From: Bacillota bacterium
Lineage (GTDB): Bacteria > Bacillota > Negativicutes > CTSoil-072
Direction of reading: 5' to 3'
Length of the DNA: 64,000 bases
Assembly: GCA_017889545.1 (NCBI GenBank)
Contig: JAGFZV010000018.1
Location: 1-64,000 of the forward strand
Shown here in pieces: positions 8,644-18,544 of the stretch (positions within the stretch are counted from its first letter, which is position 1; each line of letters opens with the position of its first letter). A program made the position numbers and the translations under genes. Under the pieces are notes generated by a model. That model did not search any database, had not been told where the DNA came from, and saw only the letters and a program-made list of their open reading frames with translations.

Positions 8644-9639
8644 ATGCCTAAAGTGACACTAATCCCCGGTGATGGAATCGGGCCGGAAATTTCCCAGGCC
8701 GTACAACAAATTTTCTCGGCGGCTCAAGCCCCGATTGAATGGGAGATCTGTTTTGCCGGACAGGCTGGAATCAGCCAGTCCGGCGATCCTCTGCCCGAGG
8801 CCACTGTTCGAAGTATTCAGCAAAACCGTTTAGCCCTGAAAGGGCCTTTAACGACTCAAATCGGCAAAGGGTATCGCAGCATTAATGTGACGTTGCGACA
8901 ATCCTTTGACTTATATTGCAATTTGCGGCCTGTAAAATCATTAAAAGGAATAAAAAGCCGTTATCAAGATATCGATTTGGTCATCTTTCGTGAAAATACC
9001 GAAGATTTATATGCCGGCGTTGAACACAAGGTGGGCGACGAAGCTGCTGAATCCATCAAAATAATCACAAAAAAAGCATCTTTGCGCATCGCAAAAGCAG
9101 CATTTCGTTATGCCGCTTCACAGGGACGCAAAAAAGTTACCGCCGTGCACAAGGCAAATATTATGAAATGTTCGGACGGACTTTTTCTTGACTGCGCTAG
9201 AGAAATTGCCGCTCAGTACCCACATCTGACCTATGAAGAAGTGATTGTCGACAACATGTGTATGCAACTGGTCATGTACCCGGAAAAATATGATGTTCTT
9301 TTGGCTCCTAATCTTTACGGTGATATTATTTCCGATCTTTGCGCCGGATTGGCAGGCGGTTTGGGCGTCGTCCCAGGCGCTAATGTCGGAGAAAACTGCG
9401 CTATTTTTGAAGCAGTCCACGGAACCGCACCGGATATCGCAGGCAAAAACATTGCCAATCCGGTCGCAATGCTCTTATCCGGCTTGATGCTGCTGGAACA
9501 TATCGGTGAAAACGCAATCGCTTCACGCATTCGCTCCGCAACCGAAGCGGTTCTCATGGAGGGACAAGTATTAACTCCCGATTTAGGCGGAAAATCAACA
9601 ACTACTGAAATGGCAAATGCCATCATCAGTAAACTCTAG
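8644..9639 (+). CDS. Isocitrate/isopropylmalate-type dehydrogenase, probably NAD(P)-isocitrate dehydrogenase
   Basis: A 331-residue beta-decarboxylating dehydrogenase. It begins [15 protein letters not shown]. It has the substrate loop [20 protein letters not shown], the Arg of [11 protein letters not shown], the catalytic Lys/Asp motif [53 protein letters not shown] and the coenzyme loop [18 protein letters not shown]. The [11 protein letters not shown] and Ser-containing VTLRQ loop favour isocitrate or homoisocitrate over isopropylmalate. With its neighbours it would convert isocitrate to 2-oxoglutarate for glutamate synthesis. It is the middle gene of a three-gene operon, 56 bases after the synthase. 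Confidence 0.85.
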   Translation: MPKVTLIPGDGIGPEISQAVQQIFSAAQAPIEWEICFAGQAGISQSGDPLPEATVRSIQQNRLALKGPLTTQIGKGYRSINVTLRQSFDLYCNLRPVKSLKGIKSRYQDIDLVIFRENTEDLYAGVEHKVGDEAAESIKIITKKASLRIAKAAFRYAASQGRKKVTAVHKANIMKCSDGLFLDCAREIAAQYPHLTYEEVIVDNMCMQLVMYPEKYDVLLAPNLYGDIISDLCAGLAGGLGVVPGANVGENCAIFEAVHGTAPDIAGKNIANPVAMLLSGLMLLEHIGENAIASRIRSATEAVLMEGQVLTPDLGGKSTTTEMANAIISKL

Positions 9640-9666
9640 ACGATCTTGGGAGAACGGGGGAAAAAA

Positions 9667-12009
9667 ATGATTGAATTAATTGCAAAAGGAAATTATCTTT
9701 TAAACGGCGCATTGCTGCTGGAAGACGCCGACAAGCTGGATATAGCGGAAATAAATAACCGGCTGCTCCACGCAAAACTTGCACCTCTGTCCAACAACGG
9801 GATCACACAAGAGATCGCCCGTACAGGCACAATTGCCTACCAAATTTTATCTTCCCATAACACAACAAATGATCAGCGCAATTTAAAACTGAAATTTGAT
9901 GCGCTGGCATCGCATGATATTACTTATGTAGGAATTATCCAGACAGCAGTCGCCAGCGGGCTAAAGGAGTTTCCTGTCCCGTATGTTTTGACGAATTGTC
10001 ACAACAGCCTTTGCGCCGTAGGCGGAACAATCAACGAAGACGATCATGTATTCGGATTATCGGCCGTCCGGAAGTATGGCGGTATTTTTGTTCCTGCCCA
10101 TCAAGCAGTCATCCATCAATATATGCGTGAAATGATGGCCGGTTGCGGGAAAATGATCCTTGGCTCCGACAGCCATACCCGCTATGGTGCATTAGGGACT
10201 ATCGCTATTGGCGAAGGCGGGCCGGAGATCGCCAAGCAGCTATTAAAACGAACCTATGACATCTCTTACCCTGAAATAACTGCCATTTATTTGGAAGGCA
10301 AACCAATCAACGGAGTTGGCCCGCAAGACGTGGCATTGGCCATCATCGCTGCTGTCTTTAAAAATGGTTTTGTGAAAAATAAAATCATGGAATTCGTAGG
10401 TCCCGGCGTAAGTAATCTTTCTGTTGATTTCCGCAACGGGATTGATGTGATGACAACGGAAACAACTTGCTTATCCTCAATTTGGCGGACAGATGCATTA
10501 GTTGAGGAATATTGCAAGATCCACGCGCGTGCCAATGAATATCGCAAGCTTGAACCCGCCGCTGTGGCCTATTATGACAGTGTGGTGAAAGTGGATCTTA
10601 GCCGCATCGTACCGATGATCGCCTTGCCATTTCATCCGAGCAATGCGTATGCAATTGACGATGTCATTCGAAATGCCGATGAAATTCTCCATAAAGTGGA
10701 AGCGGAGGGACAACAACAACTTGAAAATCCTAATTTGGTTTTTCACTTGAGAAACAAAATTGTTGACGGGCGCGTAAAAGTCGATCAAGGCGTTGTCGTC
10801 GGCTGTTCAGGAGGAACTTTTGAAAACATCACTGCGATGGCAGCAATCTTGGAAGGGAAGTCGATTGGAAATGGCGACTTTGGACTCAGTGTTTACCCTG
10901 CCAGCCAACCCATTTTTTCCGAATTAATGAACAACCATTCTGTTCAACGGCTGATGTCTGCAGGAACCGTTATTCGCACTGCGTTCTGCGGTCCTTGTTT
11001 TGGCGCCGGTGATACTCCAGCCAATAACCAGCTTAGCATTCGTCATGCCACCCGTAATTTTCCAAATCGGGAAGGATCCAATCCAGCGAACGGCCAAATC
11101 TCTTCCGTTGCATTGATGGACGCTAGATCTATCGCCGCAACTGCCATGAACGGAGGCATTCTGACCCCGGCTACGGAAATCGGCTTTGTCGAAACGCCGG
11201 TAAGTTACCGGTTTGACAAACAAGTTTACGACAAACGGGTCTATCAGGGGTTCGGCAAAGCCAAACCGGAGGAAAGCCTAACGTTTGGCCCTAATATTGC
11301 CAACTGGCCGCAAATACGTCCGCTTCCCAAAAACTTACTGCTCAAAATAGCATCGGTGATTCATGATCCGGTAACCACTACGGATGAATTAATTCCTTCC
11401 GGCGAGACATCGTCCTACCGTTCCAATCCATTCAAACTTGCAGAATTCACATTATCCCGCAAAGATCCCGCTTATGTTGGCAGAGCGAAGGCGATCCAGT
11501 CATGCGAAACACAGCGTCAGGATCTGATAACGGGCAATGAAGCTTCACCTTGCCTGGAAGAAGTATTTTCGCTGTTGGTAAAAGCAGGGCTCATAGCCGC
11601 GAAACAAGTATCGCAGATTGCACAAGATACGGGTATCGGCAGCGCGATTGTCGCCATGAAGCCGGGAGACGGATCCGCCCGGGAACAGGCTGCTTCCTGC
11701 CAACGGGTGCTCGGCGGCGACGCCAACATCGCCGTCGAATATGCTACCAAACGGTATCGCAGCAACATGATTAATTGGGGAATGCTTCCTTTCACTATGG
11801 CCCGAAGCAATATCGAAAAGCTATGTGTCGATGATATGATCTTTATTCCGGACATCCGGCAAAACGTCAAAAACGGCGCAACAAAAATTCCTGCTTTTGT
11901 CATCAACGAACATGGTAGTGCCGCGATCGAACTAGGCCTTGACAATCTTTCCGCAGATGATAGGGAGATCATATTATCCGGTTGTCTGATTAATTATTAT
12001 GCCCAATAA
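9667..12009 (+). CDS. Aconitase-family hydratase
   Basis: A protein of about 780 residues from the aconitase superfamily with all three cluster cysteines: one in [15 protein letters not shown] and two in [39 protein letters not shown] and the C-terminal swivel domain ([44 protein letters not shown]) are also present. The overall look is closer to the YbhJ-like hydratase branch than to classical AcnA or AcnB. In this operon it most likely interconverts citrate and isocitrate (or the homo-acids). The open frame begins at a TTG at 9646, but the ATG at 9667 sits six bases after GGGGG and is preferred. It ends at a shared terminator with metA. Confidence 0.82.
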   Translation: MIELIAKGNYLLNGALLLEDADKLDIAEINNRLLHAKLAPLSNNGITQEIARTGTIAYQILSSHNTTNDQRNLKLKFDALASHDITYVGIIQTAVASGLKEFPVPYVLTNCHNSLCAVGGTINEDDHVFGLSAVRKYGGIFVPAHQAVIHQYMREMMAGCGKMILGSDSHTRYGALGTIAIGEGGPEIAKQLLKRTYDISYPEITAIYLEGKPINGVGPQDVALAIIAAVFKNGFVKNKIMEFVGPGVSNLSVDFRNGIDVMTTETTCLSSIWRTDALVEEYCKIHARANEYRKLEPAAVAYYDSVVKVDLSRIVPMIALPFHPSNAYAIDDVIRNADEILHKVEAEGQQQLENPNLVFHLRNKIVDGRVKVDQGVVVGCSGGTFENITAMAAILEGKSIGNGDFGLSVYPASQPIFSELMNNHSVQRLMSAGTVIRTAFCGPCFGAGDTPANNQLSIRHATRNFPNREGSNPANGQISSVALMDARSIAATAMNGGILTPATEIGFVETPVSYRFDKQVYDKRVYQGFGKAKPEESLTFGPNIANWPQIRPLPKNLLLKIASVIHDPVTTTDELIPSGETSSYRSNPFKLAEFTLSRKDPAYVGRAKAIQSCETQRQDLITGNEASPCLEEVFSLLVKAGLIAAKQVSQIAQDTGIGSAIVAMKPGDGSAREQAASCQRVLGGDANIAVEYATKRYRSNMINWGMLPFTMARSNIEKLCVDDMIFIPDIRQNVKNGATKIPAFVINEHGSAAIELGLDNLSADDREIILSGCLINYYAQ

Positions 12010-12028
12010 ATGATTTAAATGGTTTTTT

Positions 12029-12080
12029 TACAAAAAGACTGAAGAAACGGCTTGCACCGTTTTCTTCAGTCTTTTTGTCA
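12029..12080. terminator. Bidirectional terminator between the hydratase gene and metA
   Basis: A stem of about 21 bp with one bulge and A/T ends (arms at 12029-12050 and 12058-12078) lies between two converging genes. Confidence 0.8.
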
Positions 12081-12083
12081 TTT

Positions 12084-13019
12084 TCATTCATTTTCCTGCT
12101 TGCTTTCAAGGATGGCAAGATCATACGGTGTTTCTTGATATACATAATAGTTAAGCCAGTTGGAAAAAAGCAAATTGGCAGCGCTGCGCCATCTTACCAA
12201 CGGCACTTTCGCTGGATCGTCATTAGGATAATAATTGTCAGGAATATTAATCGGCTGCCCTAACCCGATATCCCGGTCATATTCGGTTTTTAACGTAAGC
12301 GGATCGTATTCAGAATGCCCCATAATAAAGATTTGCCTGCGTTTGGTATTCGCTACAGCATAAACGCCGGCGCTTTCCGATTCTGATAAAATACTCAACT
12401 TGGGAATTTTTTCAATATCCTCCCGTATTACATGGGTATGCCGGGAATGGGGAACATAAAAGATATCATCAAAACCACGAAATAGCTTTTCATGCTCTAC
12501 ATTGACCGTATGCGGAAAAACGCCAAACATTTTTTGCGGTAAATCGTATTTGGGGATACCATAGTGGTAGTATAGCGCCGCTTGCGCGCCCCAACAAATG
12601 TGAAGAGTTGAGTATGCGTGTTTCTTACTCCACTCCATGATTCTGCAAAGTTCGTCCCAATATGCTACCTCCTCAAACGGCATCTGCTCAACGGGCGCAC
12701 CGGTGATAATCAGGCCGTCATAGCTGCGGTCTTTGACATCATCGAACGTCTCGTAAAATTTAATCAAATGCTCTTGAGCCGTGTTTTTTGGTTCATAACT
12801 GGCTGTATAAATAAAATCCACCTCGATTTGCAGCGGCGAATTGCCCAGGAGGCGCAGCAATTGGGTTTCAGTGATGATCTTTGTAGGCATGAGATTCAAA
12901 AGCAATATCTTGAGAGGCCGGATATCCTGCTGATATGCCCGGTCTTCATACATGACAAAAATGTTTTCCTGTTCCAATATGCTGGTGGCGGGCAGTTGAT
13001 TTGGTATTTTTATTGGCAT
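12084..13019 (-). CDS. metA: Homoserine O-acetyltransferase, MetA family
   Basis: This enzyme acylates the hydroxyl of homoserine in methionine synthesis (311 residues from the ATG at 13019, which has GGAGG seven bases upstream). The catalytic Cys is residue 142 ([10 protein letters not shown]). Residue 111 is Glu in [14 protein letters not shown]. In this family Glu at 111 goes with acetyl-CoA and Gly with succinyl-CoA (known from Bacillus cereus and E. coli MetA), so this copy should be an acetyltransferase although many databases call it succinyltransferase. The upstream SAM riboswitch supports the methionine role. A longer ATG start at 13040 is less likely. Confidence 0.92.
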   Translation of the reverse strand: MPIKIPNQLPATSILEQENIFVMYEDRAYQQDIRPLKILLLNLMPTKIITETQLLRLLGNSPLQIEVDFIYTASYEPKNTAQEHLIKFYETFDDVKDRSYDGLIITGAPVEQMPFEEVAYWDELCRIMEWSKKHAYSTLHICWGAQAALYYHYGIPKYDLPQKMFGVFPHTVNVEHEKLFRGFDDIFYVPHSRHTHVIREDIEKIPKLSILSESESAGVYAVANTKRRQIFIMGHSEYDPLTLKTEYDRDIGLGQPINIPDNYYPNDDPAKVPLVRWRSAANLLFSNWLNYYVYQETPYDLAILESKQENE

Positions 13020-13070
13020 ATTCATTCCTCCATTATTCAATTCGAATTGTCGTCCGATGAAAGAGCAAAT

Positions 13071-13222
13071 CGAGAGCCCCTTTCAAATGATGAAAGGGGC
13101 TCTTTTTAACAAGCTCACTTCCTCTCATCTGTCAGGATTTCTCCTGCTGGATTTAGCACCTTGCGATTAAGCCGGTTGCCGGGTGTCATTGGGCCAGTCC
13201 CTCGACCACTCTGGATAAGAGT
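13071..13222 (-). promoter_or_regulatory. SAM-I (S-box) riboswitch controlling metA
   Basis: Read on the minus strand, the segment from about 13221 to 13120 has the S-box hallmarks in order: CTCTTATCCAGAG, GTCGAGGGACTGGCCC, ACCCGGCAACC, GCAAGGTGCTAAATCC and AGATGAGAG closing P1. It is followed by a 13-bp terminator stem at 13072-13102. SAM binding should end transcription before metA. The T-tract behind the stem is weak (ATTTGCTCTTT). Confidence 0.95.
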
Positions 13223-13242
13223 TCCTATTAAATTGTACATCG

Positions 13243-13272
13243 ATAATAGCATACCATTGTCGCCATTGTCAA
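13243..13272 (-). promoter_or_regulatory. Sigma-A promoter of the riboswitch-metA transcript
   Basis: On the minus strand TTGACA (13267-13272) and TATTAT (13243-13248) are 18 bases apart, about 20 bases before the riboswitch. Confidence 0.75.
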
Positions 13273-13305
13273 TATGAATGCCCATTCTGCCAATACCGAT
13301 TATCT

Positions 13306-13830
13306 TCAGCCGCAGATTCCAATTTGCTCTCTTATTTCTTTGTGGCGCAAGTAACGTTTGCGGCCCTGTTCAAACAAACGCCGTTCTTCTTCCGTCAACG
13401 GTTGAAGAGATGGGACCGGCTTCGGTACTCCATCTTTTCCTATGGCAACCATCGTAAAAAACGCGGTTAAGGCTTTTTGTGTTGACTGGTCTTTGTACAG
13501 ATCTTCTATCGTCACATTAACCGCTACCTCCATGGAAGTTTTCCCTGCATAAATTACCTGCGCATGGTATGTGACCAAATTGCCAACCCGTATCGGGAGA
13601 TGAAATGTCACTTCGTCTATCATCGCGGTTACAACAATACTGCGTGCATGCTTGTGAGCGGCAACTCCAGCTGCGGTATCCATTACCTTGAGAATTTCGC
13701 CGCCATGAATATTTCCATAAAGATTTGCCTGATCTGCCATCATGACAACCGACATAGTGACTTTAGAATAGTCCATTGTTCTGCTTTCCACTGTTTCTAT
13801 CTCCTTCAAGTGCTGCGTTTCCTGCAACAT
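13306..13830 (-). CDS. Acyl-CoA thioesterase, hotdog fold
   Basis: A 174-residue hotdog protein that hydrolyses acyl-CoA thioesters. The family motif NLYGNIHGGEILKVMDTAAGVAAHKHA contains the catalytic-loop HGGEILK and Asp. The later strands VTFHLPIRVGNLVTYHAQVIYAGKTSMEV match the YciA/acyl-CoA hydrolase group. The chain-length preference is not visible from sequence. A later ATG at residue 19 (MDYSKVTMSV) is an alternative start. It is a single gene; the adjoining sequence up to the metA promoter holds no other feature. Confidence 0.85.
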   Translation of the reverse strand: MLQETQHLKEIETVESRTMDYSKVTMSVVMMADQANLYGNIHGGEILKVMDTAAGVAAHKHARSIVVTAMIDEVTFHLPIRVGNLVTYHAQVIYAGKTSMEVAVNVTIEDLYKDQSTQKALTAFFTMVAIGKDGVPKPVPSLQPLTEEERRLFEQGRKRYLRHKEIREQIGICG

Positions 13831-13949
13831 TGTATCCTATTAAAATTTGTGTTTCCCTTTATTTTACTGCATAACCGTTGATATCGTCAATATCGTTTCC
13901 ATTGAACGGACCAGTTTTGCAAAAACGTATTTTGCGGTTATCGTATAAA

Positions 13950-13986
13950 ACAAGTGAAAGCGACCCTGCAGAAAAGGGCCGCTTCT
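13950..13986 (-). terminator. Terminator after lpd
   Basis: A 9-bp stem with one wobble pair (arms 13974-13982 and 13958-13966) lies downstream of the lpd stop. The T-tract is short. Confidence 0.55.
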
Positions 13987-14031
13987 TATCTGAGTGCATG
14001 ATTGTTATAACCCATTATGCTTATAGTTTTA

Positions 14032-15429
14032 CTATCCGCGTTTCACCCCAGGCGGCCAATGGATCGCATTGCCGGTCACGGCTAATGCCGCTTCCCCCAC
14101 CGCCTCGCTCACGGTCGGATGGGCGTGGATCGTACTGATTAATTCATCGACCGTTGCTTCCAGGCGGATCGCCAGGGCAGCTTCCGCAATCATGTCTGTC
14201 GCTCGCGGGCCAAAAATATGAACGCCGAGAATTTCTCCGTGTTTGGCGCCGGCAATGATTTTGATCATTCCGGTTCCGCCGCACTCAATCATCGCCTTTC
14301 CATTGCCTGCAAGCGGGAAACGGCCTACGTTGTAAGCAATCCCTTGGGCCGCAACTTGTTCTTCCGTCATACCAACACCGCCGACTTCCGGACTGGTGTA
14401 GATGCAGGACGGAACAATATTGGCTGCATAGAAAGCTTCGTGCCCAAGAACGTGTTCCGCGGCGGCATGACCTTGCGCCGATGCGGCATGAGCCAGCATC
14501 ATCATCCCGTTGCAATCGCCGATCGCATAGACTCCCGGCACGTTGGTCATGAAATTTGCATCGACTTTGATCTTGCCGCGCTCTGTTGCAATGCCCAGAG
14601 CTTCAAGGCCAATTCCCTCCGTGCGGGGACGCCGGCCGACAGCGACAAGAACCAGTTCTCCCGGCAGATCCTGAATGACGCCATTGACCTCGGCCTTGGC
14701 GCATAATCCTTCTCCCTGCCGGACAACTTCCGTCAGGCGGGCTTCGGTAAGAAACTGCACGCCCTGCGTTGTGAGTTCCTGTCGGACTTGCACAGCGATC
14801 TCACCGTCAATCGGCGGCAGGATCTGCGGCAGCATTTCCACAACAGTGACTTTGGCGCCAAAGGCGCTGAACATGGCTGCAAATTCAACACCGATCACTC
14901 CTCCGCCGATAATGACGATGGATTTCGGTATTTTTTCCAGGCTGAGGGCAGCCGTACTGTCAATCACTCCAGGCAGATCGGCTCCGGGGAATTTCAGCTT
15001 GACCGGTTCCGAACCGGTGGCGATGATGATGGCGTCCCCAATGATTTTTTTCGTCTCCGCTCCATTGACTTCCACGGTACGAGGATCAACCAAGGTTCCT
15101 TTTCCTTTGTGAACAGTGACTTTGTTGGCTTTTAACAGTCCGTCTACGCCGCCCACCAGTCGTCGTACGACTTGCTGCTTGCGTTTCATAACCGCCGGCC
15201 AATCAACACGGATGTTGTCAGCCAAAAGGCCAATGCTGGCGCCTTTCAACACTTCCTGATAAAGTTCAGCTGTATGCAACACGGCTTTGGTCGGTATACA
15301 GCCTACGTTGAGGCAGGTTCCACCTAACTTGTCCGTTTCCACCAGATGGACTTCGGCTCCCAATTGTGCGGCCCGGATCGCAGCAACATAGCCGCCTGGT
15401 CCGCCGCCCATGATAATTATTTTTTTCAT
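14032..15429 (-). CDS. lpdA: Dihydrolipoyl dehydrogenase
   Basis: This FAD enzyme reoxidises protein-bound dihydrolipoamide with NAD+ (465 residues). The FAD-binding GGGPGGYVAAIRAAQLG is at 6-22, the redox disulfide in GGTCLNVGCIPTKAVL at about 36-51, the NAD-binding GGGVIGVEFAAMFSAFGA at about 174-191 and the second FAD motif VYAIGDC near 300. The C-terminal HAHPTVSEAVGEAAL holds the catalytic His-Glu pair. No lipoyl-bearing E2 or glycine-cleavage gene is adjacent, so the partner complex is elsewhere in the genome. GAGGATGCC precedes the ATG. Confidence 0.93.
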   Translation of the reverse strand: MKKIIIMGGGPGGYVAAIRAAQLGAEVHLVETDKLGGTCLNVGCIPTKAVLHTAELYQEVLKGASIGLLADNIRVDWPAVMKRKQQVVRRLVGGVDGLLKANKVTVHKGKGTLVDPRTVEVNGAETKKIIGDAIIIATGSEPVKLKFPGADLPGVIDSTAALSLEKIPKSIVIIGGGVIGVEFAAMFSAFGAKVTVVEMLPQILPPIDGEIAVQVRQELTTQGVQFLTEARLTEVVRQGEGLCAKAEVNGVIQDLPGELVLVAVGRRPRTEGIGLEALGIATERGKIKVDANFMTNVPGVYAIGDCNGMMMLAHAASAQGHAAAEHVLGHEAFYAANIVPSCIYTSPEVGGVGMTEEQVAAQGIAYNVGRFPLAGNGKAMIECGGTGMIKIIAGAKHGEILGVHIFGPRATDMIAEAALAIRLEATVDELISTIHAHPTVSEAVGEAALAVTGNAIHWPPGVKRG

Positions 15430-15637
15430 GGCATCCTCCTTTTCATTCTAACGAACAGTACTGCTTATTCTAACTTTTTTCGGCTTCTTGCACCTGCTCA
15501 TCCTGTCATAATTAGCCCCAGTTGCACCCGTTCGAATTCACTGCCTGTCAGCTAAATTTTCTTAATAATCTTTCTTTTTCTTCATTGGCGTGAATTCTCC
15601 TGCTCATGAGTGATGAACGAATTCTTCCCTAACGCAA

Positions 15638-15681
15638 AGCGGCAGAAATATGCTTTTCTTAGCACATTTCTGCCGCTTATC
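15638..15681 (-). terminator. Hairpin terminator after the transporter relic
   Basis: Arms of about 15 bases (outer sequence AGCGGCAGAAAT) pair with minor mismatches and are followed on the minus strand by TTTGCGTT. It probably belonged to the degraded MFS gene. The rest of 15430-15637 shows no gene. Confidence 0.55.
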
Positions 15682-15690
15682 AATCCAACT

Positions 15691-15873
15691 CTACTGCTTA
15701 GAAGTTTTCAAAGAATCGGCGCTAACTTGCTTGGACGGGATGGCAAGCACAGAAAGCGTCCCCAAAATCGCAAAGGAGGCAAGGAAGTACATGCTTGCGT
15801 TAGTGGAACCGGTAAAATCTTTGAGGAAACCGACAAAATAGGGTCCAAAAAATCCGCCTAAGTGGCCGGGAAA
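15691..15873 (-). pseudogene. C-terminal remnant of an MFS transporter gene
   Basis: A stop-terminated minus-strand frame of about 60 codons has no start and is truncated upstream against the end of pckA. Its translation starts FPGHLGGFFGPYFVGFLKDFTG, continues STNASMYFLASFAILGTLSVLAI and ends with a polar tail. This resembles the last loop and the twelfth transmembrane helix of ACS-type (organic anion) MFS carriers. The 5' nine-tenths of the gene is missing, and only about 25 bases separate the relic from the pckA stop. It therefore looks like the scar of a deletion that fused pckA to the tail and terminator of a transporter gene. Confidence 0.7.
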
Positions 15874-15897
15874 ATTCGAACAGATTTTTGAGTTATT

Positions 15898-17463
15898 TTA
15901 TGCTTCAGGACCGGCAGCCAGGATCTCTGGTGGAATTTGCGCTGCAAAACGATTGATATTTTGCGCAAATAATCCAGCTAATCTCCTCGCCATGAGGTCA
16001 TAAGCCGTTTTATCGTCCCATGTATTGCGAGGATTGAGCAATCTTGCATCCACTCCCGGACAAGATTGCGGCACGAACACATTGAAAACCGGGTCCATTT
16101 CATACGCAACACTATTCAACTGTCCTTCTAACGCCGCACTTACCATTGCACGGGTATAAGACAGTTTGATCCGTTTGCCAACTCCATGAGGTCCGCCCGA
16201 CCAGCCCGTATTAATCAAAAATACATTCGTATCATGCTGTTCCAGTTTTTCTCCCAGCAATTTCGCGTACGTTAATGGCGATAGCGGCAAAAAAGGCGCG
16301 CCAAAACAAGCCGAGAATGTGGCTTCCGGTTCAGTAATTCCTCGCTCTGTCCCAGCAACCTTACTGGTATACCCGGAAAGGAAGTGATACATGGCCTGCT
16401 CTTTTGTCAATTTTGCAATCGGCGGCAATACGCCAAAGGCGTCTGCTGTCAAAAAGATCACCGTTTTGGGATGTCCGGCCAAGCTCGGGGAAACAGCATT
16501 GGAAATGTGATCGATAGGATATGCTACCCGGGTATTTTCTGTGATCGAATCACAATCGTAGTTCACCATACAATGATTATCCACTACTACATTTTCTAAC
16601 ACAGCGCCAAACTTGATGGCCTCCCAAATTTGCGGTTCTGTTTCTGCTTGAAGGCGAATGCACTTCGCATAGCAACCACCTTCAAAGTTAAAAATTCCAC
16701 TGTCGCTCCATCCATGTTCATCATCACCGATCAAGCCTCGCTTGTGGTCAGCCGAAAGTGTTGTTTTTCCCGTGCCGCTGAGACCAAAAAACAAGGCCAC
16801 ATCGCCTTCTTCGCCAACATTAGCCGAGCAGTGCATGGGCATAACTCCCCGGGCAGGCAGTAAAAAATTCATCAGAGTAAATATCGATTTTTTCATTTCT
16901 CCGCCATAGTGCGTTCCGCCAATAAGCACGATCCGTTTTTCCATATTCAAGATAATGAAGGCTTCAGAATTCGTACCGTCCACTTGCGCTATTGCTTTGA
17001 ATTCCGGCAGGCAAATTAAAGTGAAATCAGCCGCAAAATTTGTATCTGTTTTTTCCGGGCGGATAAACAATTGATGTACGAATAAATTCTGCCAGGCAAA
17101 CTCGTTAATAAAGCGCACTGCAACACATTGTTCCCGGTCGGCTCCTGCATAGCCGTTAAAAACAAAAATATCGCGGTTCTGTATATACCCCATCATGCGA
17201 TTATATAGTTGAGTAAACTGCTCTTCCGAAAAAGGTTTATTGGCGCTCCAATCAATCACCTGCTCTGTCTTCGGCGATTTTACAATAAACTTGTCATGCG
17301 GCGATCGTCCTGTATATTTGCCCGTTTCCACGCGTAAAGCGCCTGTATTTGTAAGCATTCCTTCGCCGCGAATGATTGCCATATTCACCAATGCTGCTGG
17401 AGAAAGGTTCACATATTCATTTTTTGCCCCATGCAGTATCGTAATTTTATCGCGTCCTTCCAT
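15898..17463 (-). CDS. pckA: Phosphoenolpyruvate carboxykinase (ATP)
   Basis: This enzyme interconverts oxaloacetate and phosphoenolpyruvate with ATP/ADP (521 residues from the ATG at 17463; a GTG at 17475 is possible). The motifs are RSPHDKFIV near residue 52, the substrate-binding [14 protein letters not shown], the P-loop [13 protein letters not shown], the metal-binding [23 protein letters not shown] and the adenine-site region [17 protein letters not shown]. These are ATP-type and not GTP-type features. In a propionate- or succinate-forming anaerobe it links the C3 and C4 pools. The upstream gap holds one copy of the intergenic repeat. Confidence 0.95.
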   Translation of the reverse strand: MEGRDKITILHGAKNEYVNLSPAALVNMAIIRGEGMLTNTGALRVETGKYTGRSPHDKFIVKSPKTEQVIDWSANKPFSEEQFTQLYNRMMGYIQNRDIFVFNGYAGADREQCVAVRFINEFAWQNLFVHQLFIRPEKTDTNFAADFTLICLPEFKAIAQVDGTNSEAFIILNMEKRIVLIGGTHYGGEMKKSIFTLMNFLLPARGVMPMHCSANVGEEGDVALFFGLSGTGKTTLSADHKRGLIGDDEHGWSDSGIFNFEGGCYAKCIRLQAETEPQIWEAIKFGAVLENVVVDNHCMVNYDCDSITENTRVAYPIDHISNAVSPSLAGHPKTVIFLTADAFGVLPPIAKLTKEQAMYHFLSGYTSKVAGTERGITEPEATFSACFGAPFLPLSPLTYAKLLGEKLEQHDTNVFLINTGWSGGPHGVGKRIKLSYTRAMVSAALEGQLNSVAYEMDPVFNVFVPQSCPGVDARLLNPRNTWDDKTAYDLMARRLAGLFAQNINRFAAQIPPEILAAGPEA

Positions 17464-17627
17464 ACCAACCCACACCCCTTAATTTTTTCATGTATTTCTT
17501 TTGTTCTCTCTTAATGTCAAAGTTACCTTCAAAAATACCCGCTGCCGGGAATTATACAATCTTATCGCAACACGTCTTGGATTTTGTATACATTGTACAA
17601 CGAAAGCGGCAAAAAAAAAATTAGAAA

Positions 17628-17692
17628 AACGACGGCGAAAGCCGTTGGTTGAACTTATGTCCATCAGACAAAATTTATCCTTTCTGATAGAC
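17628..17692. repeat. Structured intergenic repeat, copy A
   Basis: It starts with a GC hairpin (GACGGCGAAAGCCGTTGG at 17631-17648), continues AACTTATG, and contains a hairpin with arms GTCCATCAGA (17660-17669) and TCTGATAGAC (17683-17692) around a loop AAAATTTATCC. The same blocks in the same order occur at 22124-22300. The transcribed strand is unknown. Read on the minus strand, the GC hairpin is followed by a T-rich tract and could act as a terminator. The remaining part of the 17464-17742 gap shows no gene. Confidence 0.65.
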
Positions 17693-17732
17693 TAAAAAAG
17701 CTTCCGTGGCAAAATCCACGAAAGCTTTGTAT
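17693..17732 (-). terminator. Terminator after the DUF169 gene
   Basis: On the minus strand a 12-bp stem with one mismatch is followed by TTTTTTTAG, ten bases after the stop codon. Confidence 0.8.
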
Positions 17733-17741
17733 GCACCAGCA

Positions 17742-18491
17742 CTATCGTAAAAGTTCTTGTCGCACTTCGGAAGCGATCTCTTGCATTCGTTTGCAATGCA
17801 TTTCCTGGCCCCAATGGTATTGGGGCAGATCCCAGGTTATCGTCTTTAAGCTGTCTACAATTCCCGGCAGCACATCAAACGGCAGCGATAATAACAACAA
17901 GCCCTCAGGAAATAAATTTCTCGCCTTCATACCGTGATGAAGACCGGTAACCATCATGTTGACTTCGCCATGCACGTATGGGTACAAATATAGCCATGCG
18001 CATCCCAAAACCGTAGTGCCTTTCGCGTTCCAACCACTGCCTGTCTTGTATCCCGCAGCCCTGAACACTATTTCCGCCTGGCTGGGTTTGGCGGTGATAA
18101 TGAGCAAATCAGGGTCAAATGACAGTTTTGCCAAAGAAGAAAAAGCAGTATAGTTGACGCTGCCCTTGGCCAATTTTGGCATCGTTTGATAAATCCTGCG
18201 GTTCGCACGCGGATCTTCATACACCCCGAGTTTCGGCCCAATTTGTCCGCTTTCGAAAACAGGATCAGGATCCTTCATTCCCAATAAAATCGGTGCTGCT
18301 GCACACTCCTGATTTTCTTTTGCTGCATAAAAAGGTTCTGCCTCTTGCGCTATTTTAAGCATTTCGCAAAAAGCCGCAGAACGATCGAGTTGGTTCATCC
18401 CTTCCGGTTTTGCCAACAAAAACTTTACCCCTACCGGTTGATAATCAAAAGCAAACTTTTCAAAAATGGATAAATCGATTTTACCAGACAT
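17742..18491 (-). CDS. DUF169 family protein
   Basis: A 249-residue cytoplasmic protein of the DUF169 family, recognised by QPVGVKFL near the start, AAFCEMLKIA, the Cys-containing ENQECAAAPILLG, GMKDPDPVFESGQ, a GSGWNAKGTTVLGCAW segment and the C-terminal LPFDVLPGIVDSL. Family members occur mainly in anaerobes. The conserved cysteines invite a metal or cofactor role, but no reaction is established. AGGAGG precedes the ATG. It is a single gene with its own terminator, and neighbours give no further clue. Confidence 0.75.
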   Translation of the reverse strand: MSGKIDLSIFEKFAFDYQPVGVKFLLAKPEGMNQLDRSAAFCEMLKIAQEAEPFYAAKENQECAAAPILLGMKDPDPVFESGQIGPKLGVYEDPRANRRIYQTMPKLAKGSVNYTAFSSLAKLSFDPDLLIITAKPSQAEIVFRAAGYKTGSGWNAKGTTVLGCAWLYLYPYVHGEVNMMVTGLHHGMKARNLFPEGLLLLSLPFDVLPGIVDSLKTITWDLPQYHWGQEMHCKRMQEIASEVRQELLR

Positions 18492-18544
18492 CTTTTACCT
18501 CCTAAAAGAATACCTTCCCTTGTCATGGCAATTTTTCCGCAAAT

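Noticed and set aside
15610-15861. Plus-strand 83-codon frame
   Set aside because: It is the antisense shadow of the MFS relic and its terminator, with no recognisable protein features.
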